Below, piece after piece: positions 11,271-22,210 of a stretch of 64,000 nt of DNA. This DNA comes from Gigaspora margarita (taxonomy: Eukaryota; Glomeromycota; Glomeromycetes; Diversisporales; Gigasporaceae). The notes beneath the pieces were generated by a model that saw only the letters and a program-made list of their open reading frames with translations, had not been told where the DNA came from and ran no database searches. Numbering within the stretch: position 1 is the first letter of the stretch; each line of letters opens with the position of its first letter. The stretch covers positions 33,595-97,594 of the forward strand of contig WTPW01000767.1 in the NCBI GenBank assembly GCA_009809945.1, written 5' to 3'. The position numbers and the translations under genes are program-made.

Positions 11271-11447
11271 AGGATCAAATTTTGCAAAGACCAATATTAT
11301 AACTTTACAAGCAAAATTGCGAAGCCATTTCTTGTAAACTTCAAGAATTTAAAAAGTTAACTAATCTTTGTTTTATATTAAATGAGAAAAATAACTTCGT
11401 GACTTTGCTTGTAAAGCTATAATATTGGTCTTTGCAAATTTTATCCT
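11271..11447. mobile_element. 177-bp inverted-repeat MITE (AGGATCAAATTTTGC ends)
   Basis: The left arm AGGATCAAATTTTGCAAAGA continues through ATTATAACTTTACAAGCAAA; the right arm is the inverse with few changes, ending GCAAATTTTATCCT. TA flanks both ends (T-AGGAT...ATCCT-A), consistent with TA-target insertion. No coding content. Confidence 0.65.
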
Positions 11448-11547
11448 AAAGTATTGAACTGTACATTTATTTAAAATTCGCATGAATTATAAATAAAATG
11501 GTATTATATGGGCAGCAGTCAGCAAACATTTGAAAAAAAATTAATTC

Positions 11548-11704
11548 CTTAACTTTCACAGCTCATATCTCAATAAATTTTAAAGCTATCTTAATGATTT
11601 AATATTCAAAAGAAAGCTTACGATTTAAGCTTTCTTTTGAATATTAAATCATTAAGATAGCTTTAAAATTCATTAAGATACAGTATGAGCTATGAAAGTA
11701 CTTT
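11548..11704. repeat. Near-perfect hairpin, arms about 75 bp
   Basis: Two arms, 11548-11622 and 11625-11704, are inverted copies almost without mismatch over CTATCTTAATGATTTAATAT and TTCAAAAGAAAGCTTA; the loop is only a few bases. It is probably a very young fold-back MITE. Such a transcript would be a long hairpin RNA. Confidence 0.7.
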
Positions 11705-12574
11705 TAAATATTATTTATATGATGCCATATATAGTTAACTAAGAAAAAAAAACACTGTTAAATGTCCGGAGCTAAAATTAGGGCCGTTAACTAAAAACAG
11801 AAACTCATCAAATCCAAAAATAGGCGCGGACAACACAAATTCTTGAAATTTGCATTTTGGCTTATCAATATTTAAAAAATTTTTCCCGGCCACCCAAATA
11901 AAAATCCATAGATCGTCGCTACGTTCCGGACAATTAGCATTAAATTACTTATTATTAGGGTCCTCGCAGAGATAGCAGATCATTTAGTTTACTTTCACCA
12001 AAATATCAATAAAATAGGATTAAAGAATATCTTCATCAAAAGAGGCCTTTTAACATTAAGCAGTTTAAAATGATTTATGAACGCGGCATATTTTTTAGAT
12101 GTTTAATGTTTTATATCAAATGAAGTAAAAAATACAGTGCAATATTCTAGAATATAAGTAAAGTAGTACGGAAATGAGGCATGTAGAAATCATGATGGCG
12201 CGTACGGTTTGTAAAAGAAAAAATTAGTCAAACCCAAGTTACTTTTCCTACTACCTTCCTTACAAGCCTGTTACTCCGTACGAACAAATTTAGTATGCCA
12301 GTCTGAATCTGTACAGCCGTACAGTAGTATTTTTACTGGATATCTAATATGAATGCCAAGTCACTATCATTGCGTTGCCATAATAACGTGTGCAATATGA
12401 CACAAGAAAAATTATTGTATAAATTTATTAAACATAACTGATAAGAAAGAAATTTATTAATATAGACCAATTGTTGCCAGTTTTAAGTATATAGATAACT
12501 TTTATAAAACAAAGAAGAGCGTAAATGCTAAATACAAATAAACAATATGTAAACTAATTTTCAAAAATAATAAA

Positions 12575-13292
12575 TTAAGGGATTTCTTCAAGAGTTTTTT
12601 TAACTGCTTCCCTATTACGCAACCTATTCCACCAATTTTTAACATTAGGCCTGCTATCCCATAATTCGGAATGTTTGGCAACACCATAGACGTAATGAGT
12701 ATAAGGGCTATGGTAGATATCAGCTAAAGAAAATTCACCATTTAAATATTCTTTTCCTTCCAAAAGCTTCTCATAAATATCTAAAACCTTAATAAGTTCT
12801 TCACGGCCTTGCTTAATAATTTCGGGGTCAGGATTTTTATTCCAAAATTTTTCAGCGAATACTTCTTGACTCACGAGTTTAAAGACCGGTGGGTCATAAT
12901 AAGATGTTTCATAAGAAACGAATTGGTCGACTAATCCGGCTTTGTGAACATCGTTAGGAATCAAGATCGTATTATTATTTTTGCCTTGGTATTTAGATGC
13001 TAGGTAACGGCAAATTGGACGAGATTCAATAATTCTAAAATCTCCATCAAAAAGGACTGGGATTTTCCCGCTGTTATAACATGTTAATAATCTGATTGCT
13101 GTATATATAAACATCTAGGACATGTAATAGATGATACTTACAATGGGTTCTTATTTGCGAGAAAATCTTCGGTTTTTAAAACTTAAAATTAGCTGGAGTT
13201 TCGAATTCGTAAGGAAGACCTAATTCCCTAAGGGTTATAATAACTTTCATAGTAGGGCCTGAGTAAGGAAATCCAATGAGTTTAATAGTCAT
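12575..13292 (-). pseudogene. Glutathione S-transferase, one intron, one-base deletion in exon 1
   Basis: Exon 1 (13292-13142) begins MTIKLIGFPYSGPTMKV and continues ITLRELGLPYEF, the start of the thioredoxin-fold domain. A 71-nt GT-AG intron (13141-13071) follows. Exon 2 (13070-12575) reads GKIPVLFDGDF and ESRPICRYLASKYQG (the cis-Pro and SNAIL-type glutathione-binding segment), then an all-helical domain with SLADIYHSPYTHYVYG and a final WWNRLRNREA. The total of about 215 residues is normal for a cytosolic GST; the layout looks phi-like. GSTs conjugate glutathione to electrophiles and peroxides in the cytosol. The two exon lengths sum to 647 nt, one short of a multiple of three, and exon 1 shifts frame at about 13175 (before LKTEDFLANKNPF). 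Either the gene has just died or this is a sequencing error, since everything else is intact. Confidence 0.85.
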
Positions 13293-14081
13293 TTTGTCGC
13301 TTGTCACGTTTCTTTTTAATTTTATTTATATATTATACCAAATATAATTTAGAGATTAAAGATGAGAAAGGCGAAATGGATGTGTATTTAAGTGTTTTTG
13401 CGTATTCACTCTTAAATGAGGTTTGGCCGTTATTTTTGAAGGATTTTTTTTCTAAACTTTTTTTCGGTCAGTACGTAATCTGCCGAACATACGTATGTAC
13501 TGTACGTACGTACGTAGTACCGCATGGAAATAATTATTAATCAAAATTATGAAACAAACAGGCATTCATTTGTTACGTGAGGGAAAAACTAATAACAGAT
13601 CGTAACCTGCTTTACGTGTATTCTAACTTAAAATACATGACGGGTAAAATTTATGCCTTGTATTGTATATATACCAGCTTCTAAATGACCACCTACCTTC
13701 CCTTATTATTAGAGAAAAAAGTTGACCTAATCATGACCTTTTCTTCTTATCGTTCCAACATTTGTTTAATCTAATATGGAAATCACTTGGAAAATAGACA
13801 CGCACCTAAATTGTTAATTAGCTTTTTTATTAATTAACCTAATTTAGCCACATATTATGTAGTATCCTAGCCTGATCCATTTCACCGACATACGATATGA
13901 CAATTTACTGGCAATATATGCACACAGTTAGTGTTCCAAATCGTTAGTTGAAAAACCAACTAGTTGGCAACTTTTCAACTAATCGATTATATAAAAAAAA
14001 AAAAAAATTTAAACAACTAATCGATTTATTATCAACTGGTTCGATTACAATTAATTGTTAGTTATCAACTAGTTATCAACT
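13293..14081. other. Intergenic stretch upstream of the GST gene
   Basis: No gene supported. It carries the putative GST promoter side, a GTACGTACGTACGTA microrepeat at about 13501-13517, one TTTCACCGACA word at 13882, and CAACTAATCGATTA/AGTTATCAACT repeats from 13940 to 14080 that belong to an undelimited element. Related CAACTAATCGATTA sequence recurs at 15738. Confidence 0.45.
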
Positions 14082-14158
14082 ACTGTAAACTGCCGTATAC
14101 AAGACCCCCTCAATAGTGGGGTGTAAGAGACCCGGGTCTTTTATACGGCAGTTTACGG
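14082..14158. mobile_element. 77-bp inverted-repeat element (CTGTAAACTGCCGTATA ends)
   Basis: Ends CTGTAAACTGCCGTATA and its inverse TATACGGCAGTTTACGG enclose a 40-nt GC-rich middle holding AAGACCC and GGGTCTT, so the whole element folds into one hairpin. TAGTTATCAACT lies immediately on each side (14070-14081 and 14159-14170), as an insertion duplication would, although the host already contains tandem copies of that word. Confidence 0.55.
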
Positions 14159-14488
14159 TAGTTATCAACTTACTATAATTTATATTAATTAACTAAACAA
14201 CTATTATTTTTAATCGTAATGATATAACAGAAATCACAACCGTTGATAGGTAACTAATAATACTTCTCGGGTTGAGATATATTTGGTGTGCATTTTTTTA
14301 TTTCAATTTGCCAGTTTCAATGTGTTTTACACCAATTGGGTATCCTCCAAAGCATAAAGGCACTATTCTTCATATATCATATGAGTTTCTCCGGGTACCA
14401 ATCATAGAGTCAGTACTTTAATTACAGTTGTCATATTTCAATTTTCTTACTGATTGAAAAATGATTCGGACGATTCTTGACGTAACAG

Positions 14489-14523
<35 letters not shown>

Positions 14524-15756
14524 TAGTTCATATTTATTAATGATATTAATAATTTAAGTGGTTCTTTTAGTGTTCACATGTTCCTTTTTTTTTTCTTTTA
14601 ATACAATATACTTGAATCGTTTTATATATAATATTTGACCGACCTTTTTTTTAAATCACTGCTGGATAATTAAATGATAGGTTAGATTTAACCTTTTAAT
14701 CAAGTTTACAGTATATAATCTATTATAGTAGAGCTTGGATCCATTATCTGTTTTCATATTAAATTTAACGGATATCCGTCGGATTTTATAGTATACAAAT
14801 CCAAGTTTTATATCGTGGTTATAATATTCTGCGAAATATAGGTGAACAATTTACGTCTTTTCAAATTTCCATTACATAATAAGCGAGATGTAAAATAGTA
14901 TCGAATGAAGATGACAGTCATGTGAGTAGTACTTGAAATTCAAAATAGTCGAATCAAGCAACCATTCTAACAGCTCTTTATGATTAGTGTTAAATAATCA
15001 TTCTAACAGCTCATTATGGTTAGCGTTAAATGATCATTCTAACAACTTTTTTTTTTTTTTATGATTAGTGTTAAATTGTTAAATAATCATCCGGATAAGC
15101 ATTTAGTGTTTGGATTAGGGTGGTTGAGATATGGCTCATGATTCGTGAGACATTTGATCAACTTTCATCAACAAAAGGCGATGTTTAATTGATAGATGTC
15201 ACTATAATGAGCTTCTAAATATATATTTTTCACAATTCTTCGTATCGAAGTTTAATATACTGTATAATATCTTATAATTTATAAGAATTGAAAAATACAT
15301 GTGTACGTGCACTTAAAATGTATATGTACTTAAACTAATAAATTTTTATCATATTATACTGTGTAAATTATTTTGATGATAATATATAAGTTACAGTCTT
15401 TAAATTCAAAACCTAATACATAAGGCTCCAGCCCTATGAAAAGCCGCCTGTTTATAACTAGTTATTTAATTGCCCATGTCTGGTTCAATTTGTAATGATT
15501 TGTTAAATCTGAAAGCGATACTACATCTGCTTAATGGATTACCACAAAGTCTTAATGCTTTTGTGAAAATACATCATTTGGTTTAATTTCTAATGCTTTG
15601 CTAAATCTGTAAGTTATCATTACTATAATTTTAAAGATGAAATATTTTTTTGTAATATCAACGATACAACATTACAACTAAACGATTGTTTAGTCACGTG
15701 ATAGCAGTAATTTCAATTAGTTGCAACTAAGTTGGCAACTAATCGATTAGGGATGC
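14159..15756. other. AT-rich stretch without a gene; (AAT)n microsatellite
   Basis: No coding region found. It contains an (AAT)n tract at about 14489-14521 and three tandem imperfect copies of a unit with ATCATTCTAACAGCTCTTTATGATTAGTGTTAA between about 14955 and 15090. A CAACTAATCGATTA element fragment is at 15730-15750. Confidence 0.45.
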
Positions 15757-16340
15757 TACCCGGGCAGGGACACGTAAAAATTGTGAAAACATTAGAAAAC
15801 AATAAAACACAATTTTTATCGAATATCACATTATAAAACAATTTTTGCTCTTATTTATGCATGGTACAAAAATTCGCAAATTTAATTGGCTAACTATTTT
15901 AATTCACCAATCATTTATTTGTGTAATTTCACGTGCAAAGAACATTGTGATAGTGATTTATTATATACTATTATGTAATGTCTTTAAAAATTCATAGGTA
16001 AATATACCTACGAATTAATCAGTGTAGGGTTCTAAGTGAAAATGTTCTACGTTCACAAAAACCCTTCCCAAACCTTAATTCTAACCCTAACGTGAAACAT
16101 TTTGTGTTAAAAATTATATATATAAAACTTAAAAAAATCTATAAACATAATAAAAAAATATTATAGGTTCCAAGATACGTTTTATAATAAATGCGCTAAA
16201 TAATAAATATGATAAAAATAAACACTATTGTAATTGAATTAGAATAAATTTTATATCGCAATAAAAAACATTTTTTGCTATTACCCAAAACATTTTTTCC
16301 CGTTACTCAAAACAATTTTTACGGGTCCCTGTACCCGGGT
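15757..16340. mobile_element. Inverted-repeat element with ACCCGGG...CGTAAAAATTGT ends
   Basis: The left end ACCCGGGCAGGGACACGTAA is mirrored at the right end by the inverse of ACCCGGGTACAGGGACCCGT, both followed inward by AAAAATTGT. The interior is AT-rich, includes an inverted GTGAAAATGTT/AACATTTT hairpin around a CTAACCCTAA word (16080), and has no ORF. GGGTCA-rich sequence follows to 16440. No target duplication could be fixed. Confidence 0.5.
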
Positions 16341-17499
16341 CACGTTGACTCGTGTGGGTCAAACAACTTGCGGGTCACGGGTCAGATTTTGTTTCACCCG
16401 GGTCAAAACGGGTCAGAAATCAAATAGGTCAAAATCTTGTTAAAAAAGCCTCGATAATAATTTATTGATTGTTCTGTTGTGTCTAATGCTAAAATTGACT
16501 GATGTTAAAATTTGAGGCATCGATTTGAAACTATAAGCCTGCTAAAATCTATATATACTCTTTAAATATCAAATCTACTCCAAACTTTACCCTAACCCAT
16601 AAAACAAAAATAAAAAAACATTCCAAAAAGGTTTAAATTTTCATATCAAAATAGGTTAAAATTTTAGCATCAGCCAACTTCAGCATCAGCTGTGCCAAAA
16701 AATAAATGTGATATTTGTTGCTAATTTCATAGATAGCATTATGAATATTCCAAAAAACAGACTTCACATAATAATAACTAGAAAGAATCTAACAAAAACC
16801 TTGGAAATGTTACAATAGATATTCTTAAAGTATTGTAAGTATTTAAAAATAATTTGCAATTTCATTTTGAAATTGTTTTTTTAATAATACTTTTTTTTAT
16901 AGAAGAAATATCTGAAAAATGCAGCTTTTGAACAGAATTAGCTGAATTACAAAGCAAAAGTACCTACATACCAGTAATGTGATTAGAATTAAAAGTGCAG
17001 TATTCCAAGATATATCTTAAAGATTTACTTATTTGTACTATTATTACAACTCAAAAAAGGGTTATTATATCAGCTGATTTGGTTTGATCCCAAAATTAGC
17101 TAATCATAATTGAGAATTATTTGTTATTAAAATTTATTACAAGATGAGGTTTTACAAAAATAATTTTTTAAACTTACTTTAAAGCCATAATTAAATGTAT
17201 AAAATATTGTAATATCTACATGTTTTATTATTAGCTAAAAATAGGTTAAAAGGCTGTTTTCCTAAAAAATTACTTCTGAATCCACTTTTATCTATTATAC
17301 AACTGATTGATTAAATGGCAAACTGATTATTCACTTCTCAAATATACTCAAGTACTTCAACAACTAGTGATAGTGCTTTCTTTATAGTTTAATATAGTTG
17401 TTTTTTTTAAGTATTTATTGCTTGTTTATTTTATATAAAGGCTAAAAAGCTTTTTTTTATTGAATGTTTTGTTTATTATTCTTCATGTCATTAATGGCA
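16341..17499. other. AT-rich stretch without a gene
   Basis: GGGTCA/CGGGTCA repeats fill 16340-16435, after which I see only AT-rich sequence with no supported gene and no clear element boundary, up to the start of the tandem duplication. Confidence 0.4.
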
Positions 17500-17559
17500 A
17501 AAGTTCTCATTCTCAATCTGTGGTGTAGGAAATATAAAAGCAAATTTATAGATTTAAAA

Positions 17560-20500
17560 TTTAATCGACAAAAATGGGATTAATTCTATTTAAATACCTA
17601 TATGTCATTACTAAATCTCCATTTTGCTCCCATATATGTGATTTATGGTAGCCAAAGTCATTGTAGGAGGCAATATCTGAAAAAAAAAGATTTTAGAAAA
17701 TCTCCTTAAAATAATAATAAAAAAAAAAATCAATGAGATTCCATAAACAAACCTGATCTAAACAGACCAATTCCAACAACATTTCAGGTTTTATAGAATT
17801 TTTCGTTTTTTCTTCGTATTTTTCTATTAGAGTTTTCTCAGTTACAATTTCATCTCTTTCTCCTCCTCCAGGTGAATCAAGCTCGAGTTTTTCTACTATA
17901 TATGAAAGAATTTTTCGAGCCCTTAACATTCTATTAGCAGTTAACCGAGAATTCCTTATAAAGTTTGAAAGAAAAATAGATTTCTTGTTAAAATTTAAAA
18001 ATACATAAAATACATAATAGAAAACGTGTAAATCATTGCATTACCCGTTTGGTAATTCTTCAAGTTCGGAACCCTCATGAGGTTTTAAATCCTATTTTGA
18101 CTGATTCTTTTAGTGCAATTTTATTCTTTCATTTATAATTATTTAAAATGGTCCAATTAACAACAATAAAATTAATAACAATAAAATTATTAGATGTTGT
18201 TGCACAGAAAATAATAAATATACAACACATTGAGTAAAAATTCCAATAACCAAGGATGCGTTCTGTGTTCAATTAATTCAACATAGTTTCAACTGCCCCA
18301 CAGTACGAGTCAACAAAAGTTGATGCTTCCGGAGAAACTTCAGAAATTATAACAGTTGTATAAGGTGGTATTTGAATTTCAGGTGATTAATTTATCGTTA
18401 ACTGCACGAAAGGAGGCTGAATAAAAGGACGCATGTTATGTATTGTATGGATGTGGTCATGATGTATAGGGTGATGACGATTGGAATCACCAGTATGTTG
18501 CACCTGAACTTTCGATCTGGTGGGAGAATTAACCTTTGTATAAATGGGAATTAAATTTAACTTGCCAAGTTATCTTTTTAACAAACTCTTGGTAGATATA
18601 ATTTACCTTTGATTCATCATCCTTTCGAACTTGTGCACTGGATTCATCCTGTGATTGTGTAGGAGCAGATGGTTTCGAATCAGTTTTTGCATCAGCGTTA
18701 TTTTCCGTCGACACACTCGTTCCACTTGATTCAGGTTTTGTTTCTGTATTAGGAGATTGTGGTAGTGTAGATGTAGTCGGTAAGAGGAGGATTAACATTT
18801 TGTGCTGTTGACACAGTAGGAAGTGTGGTAGGTGTATTATTTACGCTCAATTGTCCTGCCTGAACAATAGCTGGTGGGAATGAAATATGTTGTAACGGAA
18901 GTGAACGATCGTCTTGTAATTCTCGTCTATAATCATTAGGAAGTCTTTGCGGCCTCAAGAGATTTTGTGCCTGAAGCTCTTCATATATCTCTATCAAAGT
19001 CCTTGTAAAGTTTGCAAACAAATTTCTTAATACCCATTTTCCGAGATTGACTAGTAATTTTTGATTTAATTATTAATAACATGAAGGCATTTTAATTAAA
19101 TTTTTCATTCACAAAACATACTTCTTTGATCTTCACGGATATCTGCACTTTCCAGTAAATCAAGCTCGTCCGCGTACGCTTCTGCATCAAAACAAGTTCT
19201 TTCATCAAGATGAACCGTTAAAGCCTTTAAATATAGGGAAAATTGAAATTTGTAACAAATTTCTCAAAGAATTTATCAATTAACATATAAATATAAATGT
19301 TTAAGAAAATGGTTTGCTCACTCCGATGCGTGTATCCACTTCACACCAAATTGGTATATATTCGATAGTATTAACTTTCTGAACAACTTCATTGAAGTCA
19401 CGCTTGCCGAACGTTTTAACTCGAATACACTATAATATTATTATATATCATCAATTTCTTAGTGCAATAGTGGTTCGAAATATAAAAGGCCAGATTATTT
19501 TTAGATTGCTTTTATATTTAAAATATTTTAATATTATATAATATATATACCAAATAATATCCCACAACGTAACTTCTCCAGAATTATCAAGTGTAATAAT
19601 ATGCTGTCGATTATTTAATATAGTACACTTGATTAAACCATGCTGACCTGTTTATACCATTTGATAAACATTAAAATCATTATATATCAAGACTGACACA
19701 TATTTTAGAAAGTACCTTTAATAGCAAAGTCCGGTGAATCTCTTAAAGGAATTGGATCTTCAATGTCTAAACTTTCCAATTTCTGATCATCAGTAGTGAC
19801 CGAATAAAATGTTGCAACTTCAGCATCCAAAGTCACACCATATGATACTCCAGTAGGCATGAGATTTATCATTGAAGATAACGGTATTGTAAGTGGTGGC
19901 ATTGGAGATAATTGTGGAGAGGTTGGTGACATAGAAGGTGAAGAAGTTTGAGAAATTGCTTTACGAATATGCCTGGGAGGCACATCTAGCTATGAAGTCA
20001 AATATGTTCAGAATGTATATTTATGCAATGACCTGAAATTATGATCGCTAGATACATACCCATCGTTTTATACTAGAGTCAGAAGTTGCCGTCCAAATAT
20101 ATTTATTATCAAGAGCGACAAGCTTATTGCAATAAAAAAGAAGGCCGATTTGTTTAGGATGCAACCAAAGAAGCTCCACTAAATGATTATCATTTCCTTC
20201 AAATTTCGCATCGACATACCAACCGGGCATTTCCTGTTTACGCCGCATTAGCTCTTGGTAAGTAGCTCCTGCATCACTTAACTTCCATTTCTCTGCTTTA
20301 ACCATTTGAACCATGTTATAGAAACTACGTGCATGAATATATTGATCTTGATACTTGTGCGTTAGTGCATTAATAATCGCCCCTGTACGCACACTACTAG
20401 TAGCAAGTAGTTCGATATCACCCCGTATTTTTCCGGTGTAAGACGGCGATATTGTGGTGCTATCATTTGTATATTTTCACTCATAGGATGTGAGTGCTCA

Positions 20501-21036
20501 TCAATTATGCCTGAAATACGCACTTGATTATCACTTTTCCAACTTTGAAAATTGATATGATATTCGCATCCATTATTTTCATGTGCTTTGTTTCGTTCTT
20601 CTAAGGTATGTGCTTTTTTTCGTACTTCATAGCGACGCCCTTTAGAACAGTAGTAAACACGATGCCTAGGTTTTCCGTCATTTTTGTCTAGCTCACTATT
20701 AACTAGCGAAAAGGCAAATCCTCGTTCACGGTCGTGGTTTGTAAGCCAGCTTTTATTAGTTAATACCTATACTATACACATATAAGAAAAAAAAACCCCC
20801 CCATTTCACGTACTTTTCAACATCGTTCCAATCACTAAAACTTTGCCCTTTAGTTAAGGGGTATAAACCCTCTTCAGAATCCGTTAAATCACTCTCATTC
20901 TCAGAATTCGTTAAACTATTACTTTCGTCAGTTTGTAATTGACCGTTAGAATTTAATATTTCGTCAAATAAATTCGTCGCAACACTACTACTAGTGAAAC
21001 ACAATCCATTTCGTCGAATTCTTCTTCACTTTCCAT
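17560..21036 (-). pseudogene. FAR1/MULE transposase N-terminus fused to WDR48 C-terminal half, copy 1 (broken)
   Basis: About eleven exons can be traced. The first two (from ATG 21036) encode an acidic leader, SFSDWNDVEKY, and a FAR1/WRKY-GCM1-type zinc cluster: HRVYYCSKGRRYEV, GCEYHINF, HSHP, then QYRRLTPE and the helical GAIINALTHKYQDQY segment of MULE transposases. This continues in frame into IWTATSDSSIKRW, which is WDR48. Later GT-AG exons give DFAIKG, TLDNSGEVTLWDII, KTFGKRDFNEVV, LTVHLDERTCFDAEAYA, LGKWVLRNLFANF, IPPYTTVIISEVSPEAS, ANRMLRARKILSYIVEKLEL and LPPTMTLATINH. WDR48/UAF1 (fungal Bun107-type) activates USP1/12-class deubiquitinases. The WD repeats before this point and the DDE core of the transposase are both absent. 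Lesions: one-base losses near 21003, in exon WDII (19551) and in the last exon, a stop (YKG*), and a lost donor at about 18225. Confidence 0.75.
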
Positions 21037-21432
21037 TTTAAAATGCTGTATAAAGTTGTTAGTTCTATTAATTATATAATACGATCGATTATATAGTTAA
21101 GTAAAATAAAGGTTAGCAAGGTTTGTAATGCGATCGATCATATGGCTACATAGAATAAAAGTGAACGGTTAGGTTAAAAACTAAAAATCGCGTAATAGTA
21201 TATGACGCGTGAATCATAAGTATTTTATATATTGTTACACAGATAGGTCATAAGTGCGTTTTATAATAACTGTTAAACAAAGATATTTCACTTTTACAAA
21301 AAATAAAAATTATGATTTTATACACGTAAAACTAATCATTTTTATTAAGTATATGAAAAATTTTTAATTACTAAAAGTTCACTTACAACTAAATATTAAA
21401 AAAAAAATAAAAACTATATAAAATTTTTTTTT

Positions 21433-21600
21433 GAGATACTTCGTTTTGGAGATTATATCTCCTACTTGTCCCAACCACCACGTAGAGGTGTATCTCATCG
21501 GCTGGGAAGGTCTACCCCCAACCCGTCTCCCACTATCCCCGGTACTTGTCGTGGCTCGGTTCCCAGTTCAAGTGGGTAGGTTGTTCTTTTGAATCATTAA
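21433..21600. other. Conserved GC-rich island, copy 1
   Basis: About 165 bp starting GAGATACTTCGTTTTGGAGA, far richer in G+C than its surroundings. It differs from the copy at 29689-29847 by about two substitutions and no indels over that length, although the flanking duplicated sequence has frequent indels. It can fold: GGAGAT/ATCTCC, GAGATAC/GTATCTC and CCCACT/AGTGGG pairs are visible. It lies about 400-560 nt upstream of the chimera start. It could be promoter, structured RNA or a captured fragment; I do not recognise it. Confidence 0.45.
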
Positions 21601-21659
21601 TCTTTTTGTATTTCATCAGCTTTACTCAATTTATTATTCTCTCTAGAGTTCGAGAGATA

Positions 21660-22210
21660 TTAAAAACGCTACAAAAAAGAAAAAATGCTACAAAAAAAAA
21701 AANNNNNNNNNNNNNNNNNNNNNNNNNNNNNNNNNNNNNNNNNNNNNNNNNNNNNNNNNNNNNNNNNNNNNNNNNNNNNNNNNNNNNNNNNNNNNNNNNN
21801 NNNNNNNNNNNNNNNNNNNNNNNNNNNNNNNNNNNNNNNNNNNNNNNNNNNNNNNNNNNNNNNNNNNNNNNNNNNNNNNNNNNNNNNNNNNNNNNNNNNN
21901 NNNNNNNNNNNNNNNNNNNNNNNNNNNNNNNNNNNNNNNNNNNNNNNNNNNNNNNNNNNNNNNNNNNNNNNNNNNNNNNNNNNNNNNNNNNNNNNNNNNN
22001 NNNNNNNNNNNNNNNNNNNNNNNNNNNNNNNNNNNNNNNNNNNNNNNNNNNNNNNNNNNNNNNNNNNNNNNNNNNNNNNNNNNNNNNNNNNNNNNNNNNN
22101 NNNNNNNNNNNNNNNNNNNAAAGAAAAAACACAAAACAAAAGAAAAAAACAAAACAAAAGAAAAAACACGTAACGAGAAAAAAACAAACTACGAAAGAAA
22201 AAACACACTA
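21660..22210. repeat. (ACAAAACAAAAGAAAAA)n microsatellite with assembly gap, copy 1
   Basis: A-rich tandem words CACAAAACAAAAGAAAAAA flank a run of Ns at 21703-22119. The homologous tract in unit 2 (29930-30215) is sequenced through and is pure repeat, so the gap is almost certainly the same repeat collapsed by the assembler. The long reading frames across the Ns are artefacts. Confidence 0.8.

Noticed and set aside
16473..16700. Possible inverted pair TGCTAAAATTGACTGATGTT / TTTTAGCATCAGCCAA
   Set aside because: Pairing is short and broken; no defined ends.
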